From Archangium violaceum Cb vi76 (GTDB taxonomy: Bacteria > Myxococcota > Myxococcia > Myxococcales > Myxococcaceae): a DNA stretch of 64,000 nt. The notes beneath the pieces are model-generated. The model did not search any database. It was not told the DNA's origin and worked only from the letters and a program-made list of their open reading frames with translations. The stretch lies in contig NZ_JPMI01000136.1 in assembly GCF_000733295.1 (NCBI RefSeq), forward strand, positions 1 to 64,000, read 5' to 3'. The position numbers were made by a program, and so were the translations under genes. Positions 27,567 through 35,151 of this stretch are shown piece after piece (the first letter of the stretch is position 1; each line of letters opens with the position of its first letter).

Positions 27567-28463
27567 TCAGTCCCAGGTCCAGCGGTCTGGGTTCCACATC
27601 TTCCCTTCGCTGCTCAGGACCGGGTCGAGGAATGTCCTCGCGGCACGGTAGACATCCGCGAGCGTGGGCCATGGCAACCCGTCGTCCCGCGCCAGGTGTT
27701 CATAGGGTTGTGCCCAAGAGAGTGGAGGTGGGGGCAGTGCTGCCGGTAGTGCGTGTGAGCGGCGGAAGGTGAACGTGCTTTCGAGCGCCGAGCGCAGGAG
27801 TTCCTGATCAAAGGTTCCGGTCTGCGCAAGGAGCGCGAGATCGGGTAGATCCTTCATCCGCGAGTTCACCCGTTCGCGTGGAAGGGTATACGCGTGCACC
27901 TTCTCGGCGACGTGAGTCTCTCTCGGGTAGACGCGCAGTTTCGAGCGAGGAACGCCTGCGAAGGCGAGGAGGTTGCTCCCCTCGATGATTTCGGGAACTC
28001 CTACGAGCACATCGCCAAAGGCCGCGTCCACACCAAATGGATGGCCATAGGGTTTGTCCGCCAATCGAGCTTCAACGCGGAACCGGCGTCCCTCGTACAC
28101 CATGCCTTCGCCGTCGATGATGGGGCCGTGCAGTCCAACTCCCACCTCGAACAGGATGTGATCCCCGGCATCGCGCCTGCCAGCTTCCCGCAGTTGTTCC
28201 AGCAGGAGGTCCGGTTTCCCTGTGCAACGCAGGTCAACGTCCCTGGTTGACCGGGCTCGCTCGAGGCGCAGCTCGAGGACGATGCCGCCTTTCAAGACAA
28301 CTGCATCCCCCAAGACCGCGAAAACACGTGTGAGGAACCGGTCGAAAACGAGTTGCTGCCGCAGTCGGTTGAGAGGTCTGCCACTCGTTCGCGCCGCATC
28401 CTGCAAACGGGCTTCAAGCGCCTGTTTGAATGCCGCAGGGGTCTTGTACTGACGAAGAGTCAC
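27567..28463 (-). CDS. abiEii: AbiEii/AbiGii-type nucleotidyltransferase toxin
   Basis: 298 residues with the nucleotidyltransferase signature: AVVLKGGIVLELRL followed by RSTRDVDLRC, giving the DxD metal pair. A downstream lysine motif (ETHVAEKVHAY) and PDLALLAQ follow the AbiEii pattern. In type IV toxin-antitoxin systems such enzymes transfer nucleotides, for instance to tRNA 3' ends, and can cause abortive phage defence. It starts with GTG three bases after the stop of the AbiEi-like gene, so the two form an operon with the antitoxin first. It is convergent with the DUF885 gene. Confidence 0.9.
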   Translation of the reverse strand: MTLRQYKTPAAFKQALEARLQDAARTSGRPLNRLRQQLVFDRFLTRVFAVLGDAVVLKGGIVLELRLERARSTRDVDLRCTGKPDLLLEQLREAGRRDAGDHILFEVGVGLHGPIIDGEGMVYEGRRFRVEARLADKPYGHPFGVDAAFGDVLVGVPEIIEGSNLLAFAGVPRSKLRVYPRETHVAEKVHAYTLPRERVNSRMKDLPDLALLAQTGTFDQELLRSALESTFTFRRSHALPAALPPPPLSWAQPYEHLARDDGLPWPTLADVYRAARTFLDPVLSSEGKMWNPDRWTWD

Positions 28464-28466
28464 CCA

Positions 28467-29054
28467 CTAAGTACTACTCCTCAAGTCAGATGATGGCAAC
28501 CAACATGAAGCGTTCTGTAGCTCCGTGGGGCTGACAAGCCCTCGTTGGAGGATTTGTTGGTGTGCTGCGTGAATGAACTCGGGAGAGACATGCGCTTTCA
28601 CGCAGTCCATGAGGGTACGGAGCGGAGAGGTGATGGGGACATTGCCCACCCAGCGCCGCTCCGATTCACTGACATCCGCGTAGTACAGCCGTACGCCTTC
28701 AGGGACACGCAGACGCCGGCGTGCCCAGGCCGCGGGAAGCGTGAGGTGGTTCACCGCTGGGAGCGCATCCGAAAGGTCCTGAAGCAGAAGGGCCGTTTCA
28801 TGGCTGAAAACCCCCGCCTGCTCGCTCCACAGCCAGAGCACGATGAGGTCCTCATGCTCGCCTGCTGGATAGTAGGTGAGACGGAAGATTCCCCGGCGGG
28901 CCCGTTGGATGCGACCGCGTTTCATGTGATGGGCCAGCAGGGGCAGTGAATAGCCGACTTCCTGCGCCTGCCGTGCGCTGAAGTAGCCCCCTTGGCTTGC
29001 GGCTACCTCGTAGAGGTGAGCCCACTCCGGGCCGCTTGAGCGAGTCGGCTGCAT
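28467..29054 (-). CDS. abiEi: AbiEi-like antitoxin/transcriptional regulator
   Basis: 195 residues from the ATG (a TTG six bases upstream is possible). The N-terminal winged-helix segment reads GGYFSARQAQEVGYSLPLLAHHMKRGRIQRARRGIFRL, the usual start of AbiEi-family antitoxins. The C-terminal part (VNHLTLP, PITSPLRTLMDCVKA) also fits. It should counter the AbiEii enzyme downstream and repress the operon; an ATTAAA/TTTAAT inverted repeat directly upstream is a ready operator. Both genes have lower GC than their surroundings, in keeping with horizontal acquisition. Confidence 0.88.
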   Translation of the reverse strand: MQPTRSSGPEWAHLYEVAASQGGYFSARQAQEVGYSLPLLAHHMKRGRIQRARRGIFRLTYYPAGEHEDLIVLWLWSEQAGVFSHETALLLQDLSDALPAVNHLTLPAAWARRRLRVPEGVRLYYADVSESERRWVGNVPITSPLRTLMDCVKAHVSPEFIHAAHQQILQRGLVSPTELQNASCWLPSSDLRSST

Positions 29055-29062
29055 GCACAAAG

Positions 29063-29079
29063 ATTAAACGGCCTTTAAT
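29063..29079. promoter_or_regulatory. ATTAAA-n5-TTTAAT inverted repeat upstream of abiEi
   Basis: A perfect 6-bp inverted repeat with a 5-base spacer lies 8 bases before the antitoxin ATG, in an A/T-rich patch unusual for this DNA. AbiEi proteins are known to bind inverted repeats in their own promoters; the match to that behaviour here is inferred. Confidence 0.5.
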
Positions 29080-29219
29080 GATAGTGCCTACCCCCCTGGA
29101 GGTATGGACCTCTTCATGGTAGGGAGATGTGGTTGAAGGTGTTCTCGCGGTGATGGGCCCGCGCCCCCACCTACCGGCGGAGCCGATGGCGGGGGCGGAC
29201 GAGTTCCATGTCTGGGAGC

Positions 29220-31262
29220 TTAGATGTTGATGCTCTGCGGAATCGCCGTGGGCAGCAGCGTCTCGTAGGGGATGCGCGACAGGTTGCGCTGGCCGATCTC
29301 CCGCTCCGTGGCGCGCAGGCGCTTCTGGAAGACCTCCAGGGCGGGCCACACGCGCGCGTCCGCGAACCAGGGCTCGCGCAGGTACGTGTCGTAGCCGCCC
29401 AGCCGGGTGAAGTACACGTTGCCCAGCCCGAAGGTGACCGCCTGCTGCAGGAAGGCCATCTGCAACGGCGGCAGGTGGGTCAGCTCCGTGCTCGGCGGCA
29501 GCTCTTCCACGGAGGTGGGCGCGGGAGCGTAGGCCGCCAGCGGCAGCGCCGGGGTGTAGCTCATGACCGTGCGCTGCGGGAAGTTGACCGCCGCGTGCTG
29601 CACGCTCGCCGTGAAGATGATGTAGGTGGTCAGGTCCACCAGATACTCGAAGGTCTGGATGCCCCCTCCGCCCTCCGTCACATCCTTCAGCTTGCCGGCG
29701 TCGGGGCTGGCGAGCTCCGTGACCCAGGCCTGCAGCTCGTAGTCGCTCCGCACCGCCGCGTCATCGTTGTAGTAGATGGCCAGGTAGTCGCTCACCCAGG
29801 CGCGGATGTCGTTCCAGAGCAGCAGCGCGTCGTCGCGGTACGGGTAGTCCGGCAGCTTCGAGGCGTCGTCCACCCCGCGGGCCGCCAGCGCCCGGGGCAG
29901 GAACGACTGGTTGATGGATTGGTTGGCCACGGCCTGGATGCTCACCTGGGTGGAGGCCTTGATCTCACCGGCGAGCAGCTGGTCCACCGGGCCACCGGGC
30001 GCGATGAGGGACGTCTCCGCGGCGTTGTTGATGGCCAGGGTGCCCTGGAAGTGCGGCGTCAGCAGCAGGTAGAGCGGGTGCTGGGGCGCGAGCTGCCGGT
30101 GCGTGGACAGGGTGAACTCTTCCAGAATCAGGTGCGTGAGGCCCAGGTGCGCGATGAGCTCGTGGTAGTTGCCATCCGCCACCTGCACGTGCAGGCGCGC
30201 CAGGCTCCAGGAGGTGCCGTCCGCCGGGGTGAAGATGGGGTTGGAGCGGCCCGGCGTCTGCGAGCACTGGATGGCCACCGCGCGCAGCTTCCGGTCGGCC
30301 TGGTTCGCGGCGGGCACGGCGAACAGGGCGAGCGGCGCTTCGATGTACTTCTGTCCGCCCGACGTCTGTCCGGTGGGGATGCCCTGGAAGACGGCGTAGT
30401 CCAGCAGGTACAGCCGACCTTCCTGGCCCGCGCGGGCCAGGGTGTCCTGCGAGCCCATCACGGACTGGTACTGCGCGTCCGTCACCGGGAACTTCTCGGG
30501 GAGGGCCGCGATGCCCTGGAGCAGCGCCGGGTTGGGCCCGGCCAGCCGCATGCGCGCGAAGATGAGGTCGGTCTCGTAATTGCTGGCGACCGACGGAGGC
30601 TGCAGCAGCGAGAACTGGGCCGTGTAGTTGTCGAGCGACGCCGCCTTGCCGTACAGCCCCAGGTACTTCAGGAACAGATCTCCGGCCTCGGACAACAGCT
30701 TCTTCAACAGGGTGTCGATGAGGTCGAGGATGTCCTGCCCGATGGCGGGCGCATCCAGCGCGGCCTGGGTGGCGAGCTCGGAGACGATGGCGACACCGGC
30801 GGTCTCCTCCAGCTTCTGGCCCGCCGCCTTGAGCAGCGTCCGGGGGCGCTCGATGACATCGGCGATGAGCGTCACCGCCGGGGAGCGCGGCGCCTGGTGG
30901 AGCCGGGAGGTCCGGTCCGACAGCCGGCTGAATCCGTCGGTCAGCTCCCGGTAGGTCCCCTCGACCCTGCGGAGCTCCAGCTCGGACAGGCCGGCGTCGT
31001 TCTGGATCGCCTCCCCGTTGTCGAAGAGCTTCGCGCCGATGGCCAGCACGTTGCCCAGCAGCTGCAGGCCGGTGGTGGCGACGCCATCCAACCAGACGAA
31101 GGAGAAGTTGTCCTGACGGGGGACCTGGGCCGCGATCCCCAGCGGACTCAGCCGGCTGTCGAAGTTGTAGGCGTAGACCTGCCGCTCTTGTGTGAGCGTG
31201 GCGAGGCGCAGCTCCTGCTGGGCGGGAGAGTCATTCTGGGGCAGGGAGGGAATGGAACGCAT
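29220..31262 (-). CDS. Lipoxygenase
   Basis: 680 residues matching the catalytic domain of the lipoxygenase family, which dioxygenates polyunsaturated fatty acids with a non-heme iron. The iron-binding region is clear: HELIAHLGLTHLILEEF holds the two first His ligands, QHAAVNFPQ the third, and the chain ends in Ile (IPQSINI), the usual C-terminal ligand. No N-terminal PLAT domain and no clear signal peptide are seen, so it is probably cytoplasmic or exported by another route. Bacterial lipoxygenases are uncommon but known in myxobacteria. It stands alone, with the repeat-protein gene upstream in the same direction. Confidence 0.93.
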   Translation of the reverse strand: MRSIPSLPQNDSPAQQELRLATLTQERQVYAYNFDSRLSPLGIAAQVPRQDNFSFVWLDGVATTGLQLLGNVLAIGAKLFDNGEAIQNDAGLSELELRRVEGTYRELTDGFSRLSDRTSRLHQAPRSPAVTLIADVIERPRTLLKAAGQKLEETAGVAIVSELATQAALDAPAIGQDILDLIDTLLKKLLSEAGDLFLKYLGLYGKAASLDNYTAQFSLLQPPSVASNYETDLIFARMRLAGPNPALLQGIAALPEKFPVTDAQYQSVMGSQDTLARAGQEGRLYLLDYAVFQGIPTGQTSGGQKYIEAPLALFAVPAANQADRKLRAVAIQCSQTPGRSNPIFTPADGTSWSLARLHVQVADGNYHELIAHLGLTHLILEEFTLSTHRQLAPQHPLYLLLTPHFQGTLAINNAAETSLIAPGGPVDQLLAGEIKASTQVSIQAVANQSINQSFLPRALAARGVDDASKLPDYPYRDDALLLWNDIRAWVSDYLAIYYNDDAAVRSDYELQAWVTELASPDAGKLKDVTEGGGGIQTFEYLVDLTTYIIFTASVQHAAVNFPQRTVMSYTPALPLAAYAPAPTSVEELPPSTELTHLPPLQMAFLQQAVTFGLGNVYFTRLGGYDTYLREPWFADARVWPALEVFQKRLRATEREIGQRNLSRIPYETLLPTAIPQSINI

Positions 31263-31314
31263 GGGGCTCCTGGGCAGTGGAGCCGCGCATCATCTTCTCT
31301 CCCAGTGAAACCCT

Positions 31315-32025
31315 CTACTCCTTCCGGCCGCCTCCCTTGTTCTTGGAAAGTGCGCGGATGTAGTTCCCGTCGATTCCGTGGATGCGCATGTCCACGAGTT
31401 GCTCGAGCGTGACATTCGGATATCCGGCCTCGCGTATCTCCTGGACGAACTTCGGGGTGACGCCGTGGATGCGCGTGGCCACCAGGTCATCCATCGTGAG
31501 CTTGTCGTAGCCGGCCGCTTTCAGGGCGCGGATGTGCTCGGGCGTCACCTGGAAGATGGCCACCTGGAGCAGCTCGTCGTGGGACATCTTCGCGTAGCCG
31601 AGCTCCGCCAGCGCCTTCACCCGCGCCGGCCCCAGGTCGAAGATCGCCAGCTGGAAGTGCTCGTCCGGGGTGATGTTCGTGTAGCCGAGCTTCCTCATCT
31701 CCTCGAGGTACGCGGCGTTGGGCTCGAAGGTGTAGTGGCCCGCGCCCTCGCCGTTGGCGAAGCGGCCCTCGAAGCGCAGCGTGCCCGCCTCGCGCACGAG
31801 CTGGAACTTCGTGTCCGCGCCGTCCTCCGTGTTCAGTCCCTGGAAGGAGGCGCGGGGAATGCCGAGTCCCATGTTTCCGTGCTCATGGACGCGGAAGTTC
31901 ATCTGCAACGAGTCCTCGCGCGGGGTGGCCGTCCACGTGCCACTCCTCGGTGCGGCCAGCGCGGAGAAGGTCCACAGCAGCAGGGCGGAGATGAGCAGCG
32001 TGTACGTCGTCCGTGGGGTGGTCAT
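31315..32025 (-). CDS. Secreted repeat protein related to the M56 receptor tail
   Basis: 236 residues. A signal peptide (LLISALLLWTFSALAA) leads into a short beta domain (~25-105), then three to four helical repeats of about 26 residues (HIRALKAAGYDKLTMDDLVATRIHGVTPKF style). The repeats are the same type as the nine or ten in the C-terminal half of the M56 protein encoded just upstream. It may be the soluble partner, competitor or output of that receptor. It has no enzyme motif. The gene follows the M56 gene by about 100 bases in the same direction and probably belongs to the BlaI-controlled unit. Confidence 0.75.
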   Translation of the reverse strand: MTTPRTTYTLLISALLLWTFSALAAPRSGTWTATPREDSLQMNFRVHEHGNMGLGIPRASFQGLNTEDGADTKFQLVREAGTLRFEGRFANGEGAGHYTFEPNAAYLEEMRKLGYTNITPDEHFQLAIFDLGPARVKALAELGYAKMSHDELLQVAIFQVTPEHIRALKAAGYDKLTMDDLVATRIHGVTPKFVQEIREAGYPNVTLEQLVDMRIHGIDGNYIRALSKNKGGGRKE

Positions 32026-32127
32026 GTTCAGGCTCCTTCAAGGCATTTCGGGCAAAAGGGAGCCCGGCGGCGCGCGCGCGGGGCGCGGCCGGGGGCTCGT
32101 GGGAGGTGAGGGGAAGGGGACTGCCGG

Positions 32128-34173
32128 TTACTGCTTCTTGCGCAGCTCGCGGATGAAGTCCGCGTCCACGCCACTGCTGCGCAGGCGGATCAGCTCATCC
32201 ACCGAGAGCTTGTCCAGGCCCTCGTCGCGCAGCTTGCGGATGAAGGCCGCGTCCACGCCGAGGGCGCGCATCTGCGCCACCTCCTCCGCGGGGAGCTTGT
32301 CGAGTCCCGCCTCGCGCAGCGAGCGCAGGTACTCCGGCGACACGCCGAGCGCCTTGAACTGCGTCAGGTCCTCGGCGGAGAGCTTGTCGTAGCCCGCGGC
32401 CTTCAGCGTCTGCACGTACTCGCCATTGACGCCGAGGGCGCGGAACTGGACGAGGTCGTCGAAGGGCAGCTTGTCGTAGCCGGCGGAGCGCAGCTCGTTG
32501 ATGAAGCGCTCGTCCACCCCGAGGGCCGCCGCCTGCGTCAGCTCGTCGGCCGAGAGCTTGTCGTACCCGGCCGCCGAGAGCCCCTTCACGCGCTCGGGCG
32601 TCACGCCGACGTGCCGCATCTCCACCAGCTCCTCGGCGGTGGGCTTGCCGCCGAGGATGGCCGTCATCTCCTTCACGTACTCGGGCGTCATGTGGGCGTG
32701 GCCGAACTGCACCAGGTTGCTCACCGTGGGCTCGTAGCCGAGCGACTCCAGCTCCTTCACGCGCTCGGGCGTCACCCCGGCCACCTTGAGCGAGACGAGC
32801 TGATCCACCGAGAGCGGCTTGTCGCCCACGCGGGTGGTGTCCTCGTCCGCGTCGTAGTCCGAGTCCGGATCCACGTCCACGTCCATGCCCCGCTTCCCGG
32901 AGATCATCGGCCTCGGAGCAGGAGCCGGAGCGGGCACGGGAGCAGGGGCGGGCGCCTGGGCGAGCATCGGGGCCGGTGGCGCGGGCGGAGCCCTCACCGG
33001 AGCTGGAGGCGCGGCGAGGACGGGAAGCGCGGGCTCCAGGGGCGTACTCACGGGGGCGGGAGGCACGGGAGCCTCGGCCGTCGCCGCGGGAGGCGTGGAG
33101 GGCAGCGCGAGGGCCACCAGGGGGCCGGCCACGGCCACGCCGCTCATCAGCGTGACGAGCGATGCACCGGCCACCCACCGCGAGGACGAGGAGCAGCGCG
33201 CCGCGGGAGCGCCCACCAACCGGCGGACGCGCTCCGTGAGCGAGCCACCCAGGGCGGACATGGCCGGGCTCGCCGTCCCGAGGGGCATCACGCGCAGGGC
33301 CTCCAGCGCGGTGAGGGCCCGGGCGTAGGAGAGGGCGTTGCCGCTGGTGCCCACGGCGATGTCGTCACAGCAGTGCTCGCGCTCGACGCGGATGACGCGC
33401 GACATCCACCACACGGCCGGGTGGTAGAAGAGCAGCGTCTCCACCAGCGTCTGCACCAGGTTGACGGCGAAGTCGTGGCGGCGGATGTGGGCCAGCTCGT
33501 GGGCCAGCACCATCTCCAGCTGGCGGGCGGACAGTCCGGTGAGCGCCGTCACGGGCAGCAGCACCACGGGCCGCAGCCAGCCCACCGCCGCGGGCACGTC
33601 CAGCGCCGCCGAGCGCAGCAGCCGCACGGGGCGCGTCATGCCCAGGCGCCGCGCCAGCCGCTCCAGCGCCTCCTGCCACTCGGCGGGCGCGGGCTCGGCC
33701 TCGCGCACCAGGCGGCGCAGCTTCAGCCATCCCGAGAGCAGCCGCAGCGACGACACCGTCACGCCCAGGCCCCAGGCCAACACCAGCCAGTGCATGTGCT
33801 CACCGAGCAGCGGCATCGCCCGCTCCAGCACGGGCGTGGGCCCGACGGCGAGGGGAGCCACCGGGGAGCGCTTGTCCTCCGCGCGCTCCAGCACGAAGCC
33901 GGGGGTCCGGGCCACGGTGGAGGAGTGCTCCACTGCCGCGGGGGCGCTCGGAAGCGACTTCCCCTTCTGGAGGGAGGCGTAGTGGTGCCAGCCGGTGAGG
34001 GCGGGCACCACGAGCATGAGGGCCAGAGCGCCACAGGAGAGCAGGTAGCGCACGGAGGCCGCGCGCCGGTCGAGCACGCGCAGGGCGGCGGCGAGCGCCA
34101 CGGCCACCAGGGTGCCCTGCCACAGCAGGTGCAACAACGCCCAGCCCAGGGACTGCGACACGGCTCCGCTCAT
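32128..34173 (-). CDS. M56-family (BlaR1-like) membrane metallopeptidase with repeat-rich C-terminal sensor
   Basis: 681 residues. Two N-terminal membrane helices (SLGWALLHLLWQGTLVAVAL; YLLSCGALALMLVVPAL) and later ones frame a cytoplasmic zinc peptidase with HELAH (H225, E226, H229) and the downstream EREHCCDDIA. A long Pro/Ala linker (~375-430) follows the last helix. Instead of a penicillin-binding sensor domain, the periplasmic part is nine or ten repeats of ~26 residues (GVTPERVKGLSAAGYDKLSADELTQ type). By analogy with BlaR1/MecR1 it would cut the BlaI-like repressor on sensing a signal, but the signal is probably not a beta-lactam. The start codon overlaps the repressor stop by four bases (ATGA). 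Confidence 0.87.
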   Translation of the reverse strand: MSGAVSQSLGWALLHLLWQGTLVAVALAAALRVLDRRAASVRYLLSCGALALMLVVPALTGWHHYASLQKGKSLPSAPAAVEHSSTVARTPGFVLERAEDKRSPVAPLAVGPTPVLERAMPLLGEHMHWLVLAWGLGVTVSSLRLLSGWLKLRRLVREAEPAPAEWQEALERLARRLGMTRPVRLLRSAALDVPAAVGWLRPVVLLPVTALTGLSARQLEMVLAHELAHIRRHDFAVNLVQTLVETLLFYHPAVWWMSRVIRVEREHCCDDIAVGTSGNALSYARALTALEALRVMPLGTASPAMSALGGSLTERVRRLVGAPAARCSSSSRWVAGASLVTLMSGVAVAGPLVALALPSTPPAATAEAPVPPAPVSTPLEPALPVLAAPPAPVRAPPAPPAPMLAQAPAPAPVPAPAPAPRPMISGKRGMDVDVDPDSDYDADEDTTRVGDKPLSVDQLVSLKVAGVTPERVKELESLGYEPTVSNLVQFGHAHMTPEYVKEMTAILGGKPTAEELVEMRHVGVTPERVKGLSAAGYDKLSADELTQAAALGVDERFINELRSAGYDKLPFDDLVQFRALGVNGEYVQTLKAAGYDKLSAEDLTQFKALGVSPEYLRSLREAGLDKLPAEEVAQMRALGVDAAFIRKLRDEGLDKLSVDELIRLRSSGVDADFIRELRKKQ

Positions 34174-34565
34174 GGCGTCTCCTCCCCTTCCAGGGTGTCC
34201 AGCAGCTTGCGCAACTCGGCGAGCTCCTCCGCCGAGGCCTTCTTCGTCGACAGCGCCTGCATCGCCAGTTGGGCCGGGGAGCCACCAAAGGCCCGGTCCA
34301 GCAGGTCCGTCACGAGCTGCCGCTGCGTCTTCTGCTGCGTCGCCCGTGCCTTGTAGACGTGGGCTCGCTGGGACTCGTCGCGCTCCACGAGCCCCTTTTC
34401 CGTCATGATCTGCATCAGCTTGAGCACCGTGGTGTAGCCGGTGCCCTCCTGGCCCTTGTTGAGGGCCTCGTGCACGTCGCGCACGGTGCTGGGGCCTCGT
34501 TCCCACAGCACCCGGAGGATGCCCAGTTCCGCGTCCGTCGGGCGCGGCAGCGTCGGTTCACTCAT
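34170..34565 (-). CDS. BlaI/MecI/CopY-family repressor
   Basis: 131 residues. A winged-helix domain (TDAELGILRVLWERGPSTVRDVHEALN, then YTTVLKLMQIM) and a C-terminal dimerisation helix (LLDRAFGGSPAQLAMQAL) fit the family. The ATG at 34565 is chosen over the one at 34595 because GGGAGGGAG stands just before it. Two TACGAA-type palindromes at 34600-34637 form the expected operator pair, so it represses its own operon with the M56 protease and perhaps the secreted repeat protein and the lipoxygenase. Confidence 0.9.
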   Translation of the reverse strand: MSEPTLPRPTDAELGILRVLWERGPSTVRDVHEALNKGQEGTGYTTVLKLMQIMTEKGLVERDESQRAHVYKARATQQKTQRQLVTDLLDRAFGGSPAQLAMQALSTKKASAEELAELRKLLDTLEGEETP

Positions 34566-34599
34566 CTCACTCCCTCCCGTCAGCTTCTTCCCCAAGGTA

Positions 34600-34637
34600 T
34601 ACGAAGGGGTTCGTAGATGTCAACGAAGGTCTTCGTA
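34600..34637. promoter_or_regulatory. Tandem BlaI-type operators
   Basis: TACGAA-gggg-TTCGTA (34600-34615) and AACGAA-ggtc-TTCGTA (34622-34637) are two inverted repeats whose centres are 22 bp apart, two helical turns. They lie just upstream of the repressor ATG. Paired dyads are the normal arrangement for BlaI/MecI family repressors. Confidence 0.7.
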
Positions 34638-34771
34638 GATGATGCCAGGGGGGCGTGCCGCTTGCCGACTGTCTGCCTGGCCGCACCCGCCCCGTACCGG
34701 GAGGGGACTACCGGCACCTGGGAGCGCACCCCACCTTCCGGGGAGATCGGAATGTGGAGCAGGAGGCCGTG

Positions 34772-35140
34772 ATGGCGGACAAGCGCAAGGGTGGAGCGGG
34801 GAAGCAGAAACGCACGGTGGTGCGCCGGCGCCGGACGGTGGAAAACACCGCGGGACGTATCGCGGTGCGCCGGGACACCGCCCCGTACCGCAGCGCCGCG
34901 ATGGACGAGCACTCCATCCAGGTGCGTGAGCAGATCAACGCCGCGCTCGCCGAGGCCCGGCGGATTCGCGAGGACATCGAGCAGCGCATCGAGGAGCGGC
35001 TGAAGGAGGATGATCAGGGCACGCCCGGTCAGGTCATCTCCCGGCTGAGGACCGAGGCCGGCATGCACATGGTGAAGCCCCTCGGCCTCGACGCCCGTGG
35101 GAAGGTCGAGGACAAGGGGCGCGCGAAGAGCTCGAAGTAG
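34772..35140 (+). CDS. Small basic hypothetical protein, 122 residues
   Basis: Unrecognised. The ATG at 34772 has AGGAGG five bases upstream; the longer frame from 34655 lacks this and would run close to the BlaI operator. The N-terminus is very basic (KRKGGAGKQKRTVVRRRRTV). A helical, heptad-like middle (~50-85, REQINAALAEARRIREDIEQ) and a polar tail follow. The charge pattern suggests binding to nucleic acid or membranes, but no domain is known to me. It is divergent from the blaI-like gene. Confidence 0.7.
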   Translation: MADKRKGGAGKQKRTVVRRRRTVENTAGRIAVRRDTAPYRSAAMDEHSIQVREQINAALAEARRIREDIEQRIEERLKEDDQGTPGQVISRLRTEAGMHMVKPLGLDARGKVEDKGRAKSSK

Positions 35141-35151
35141 AGCCCTCCCCG

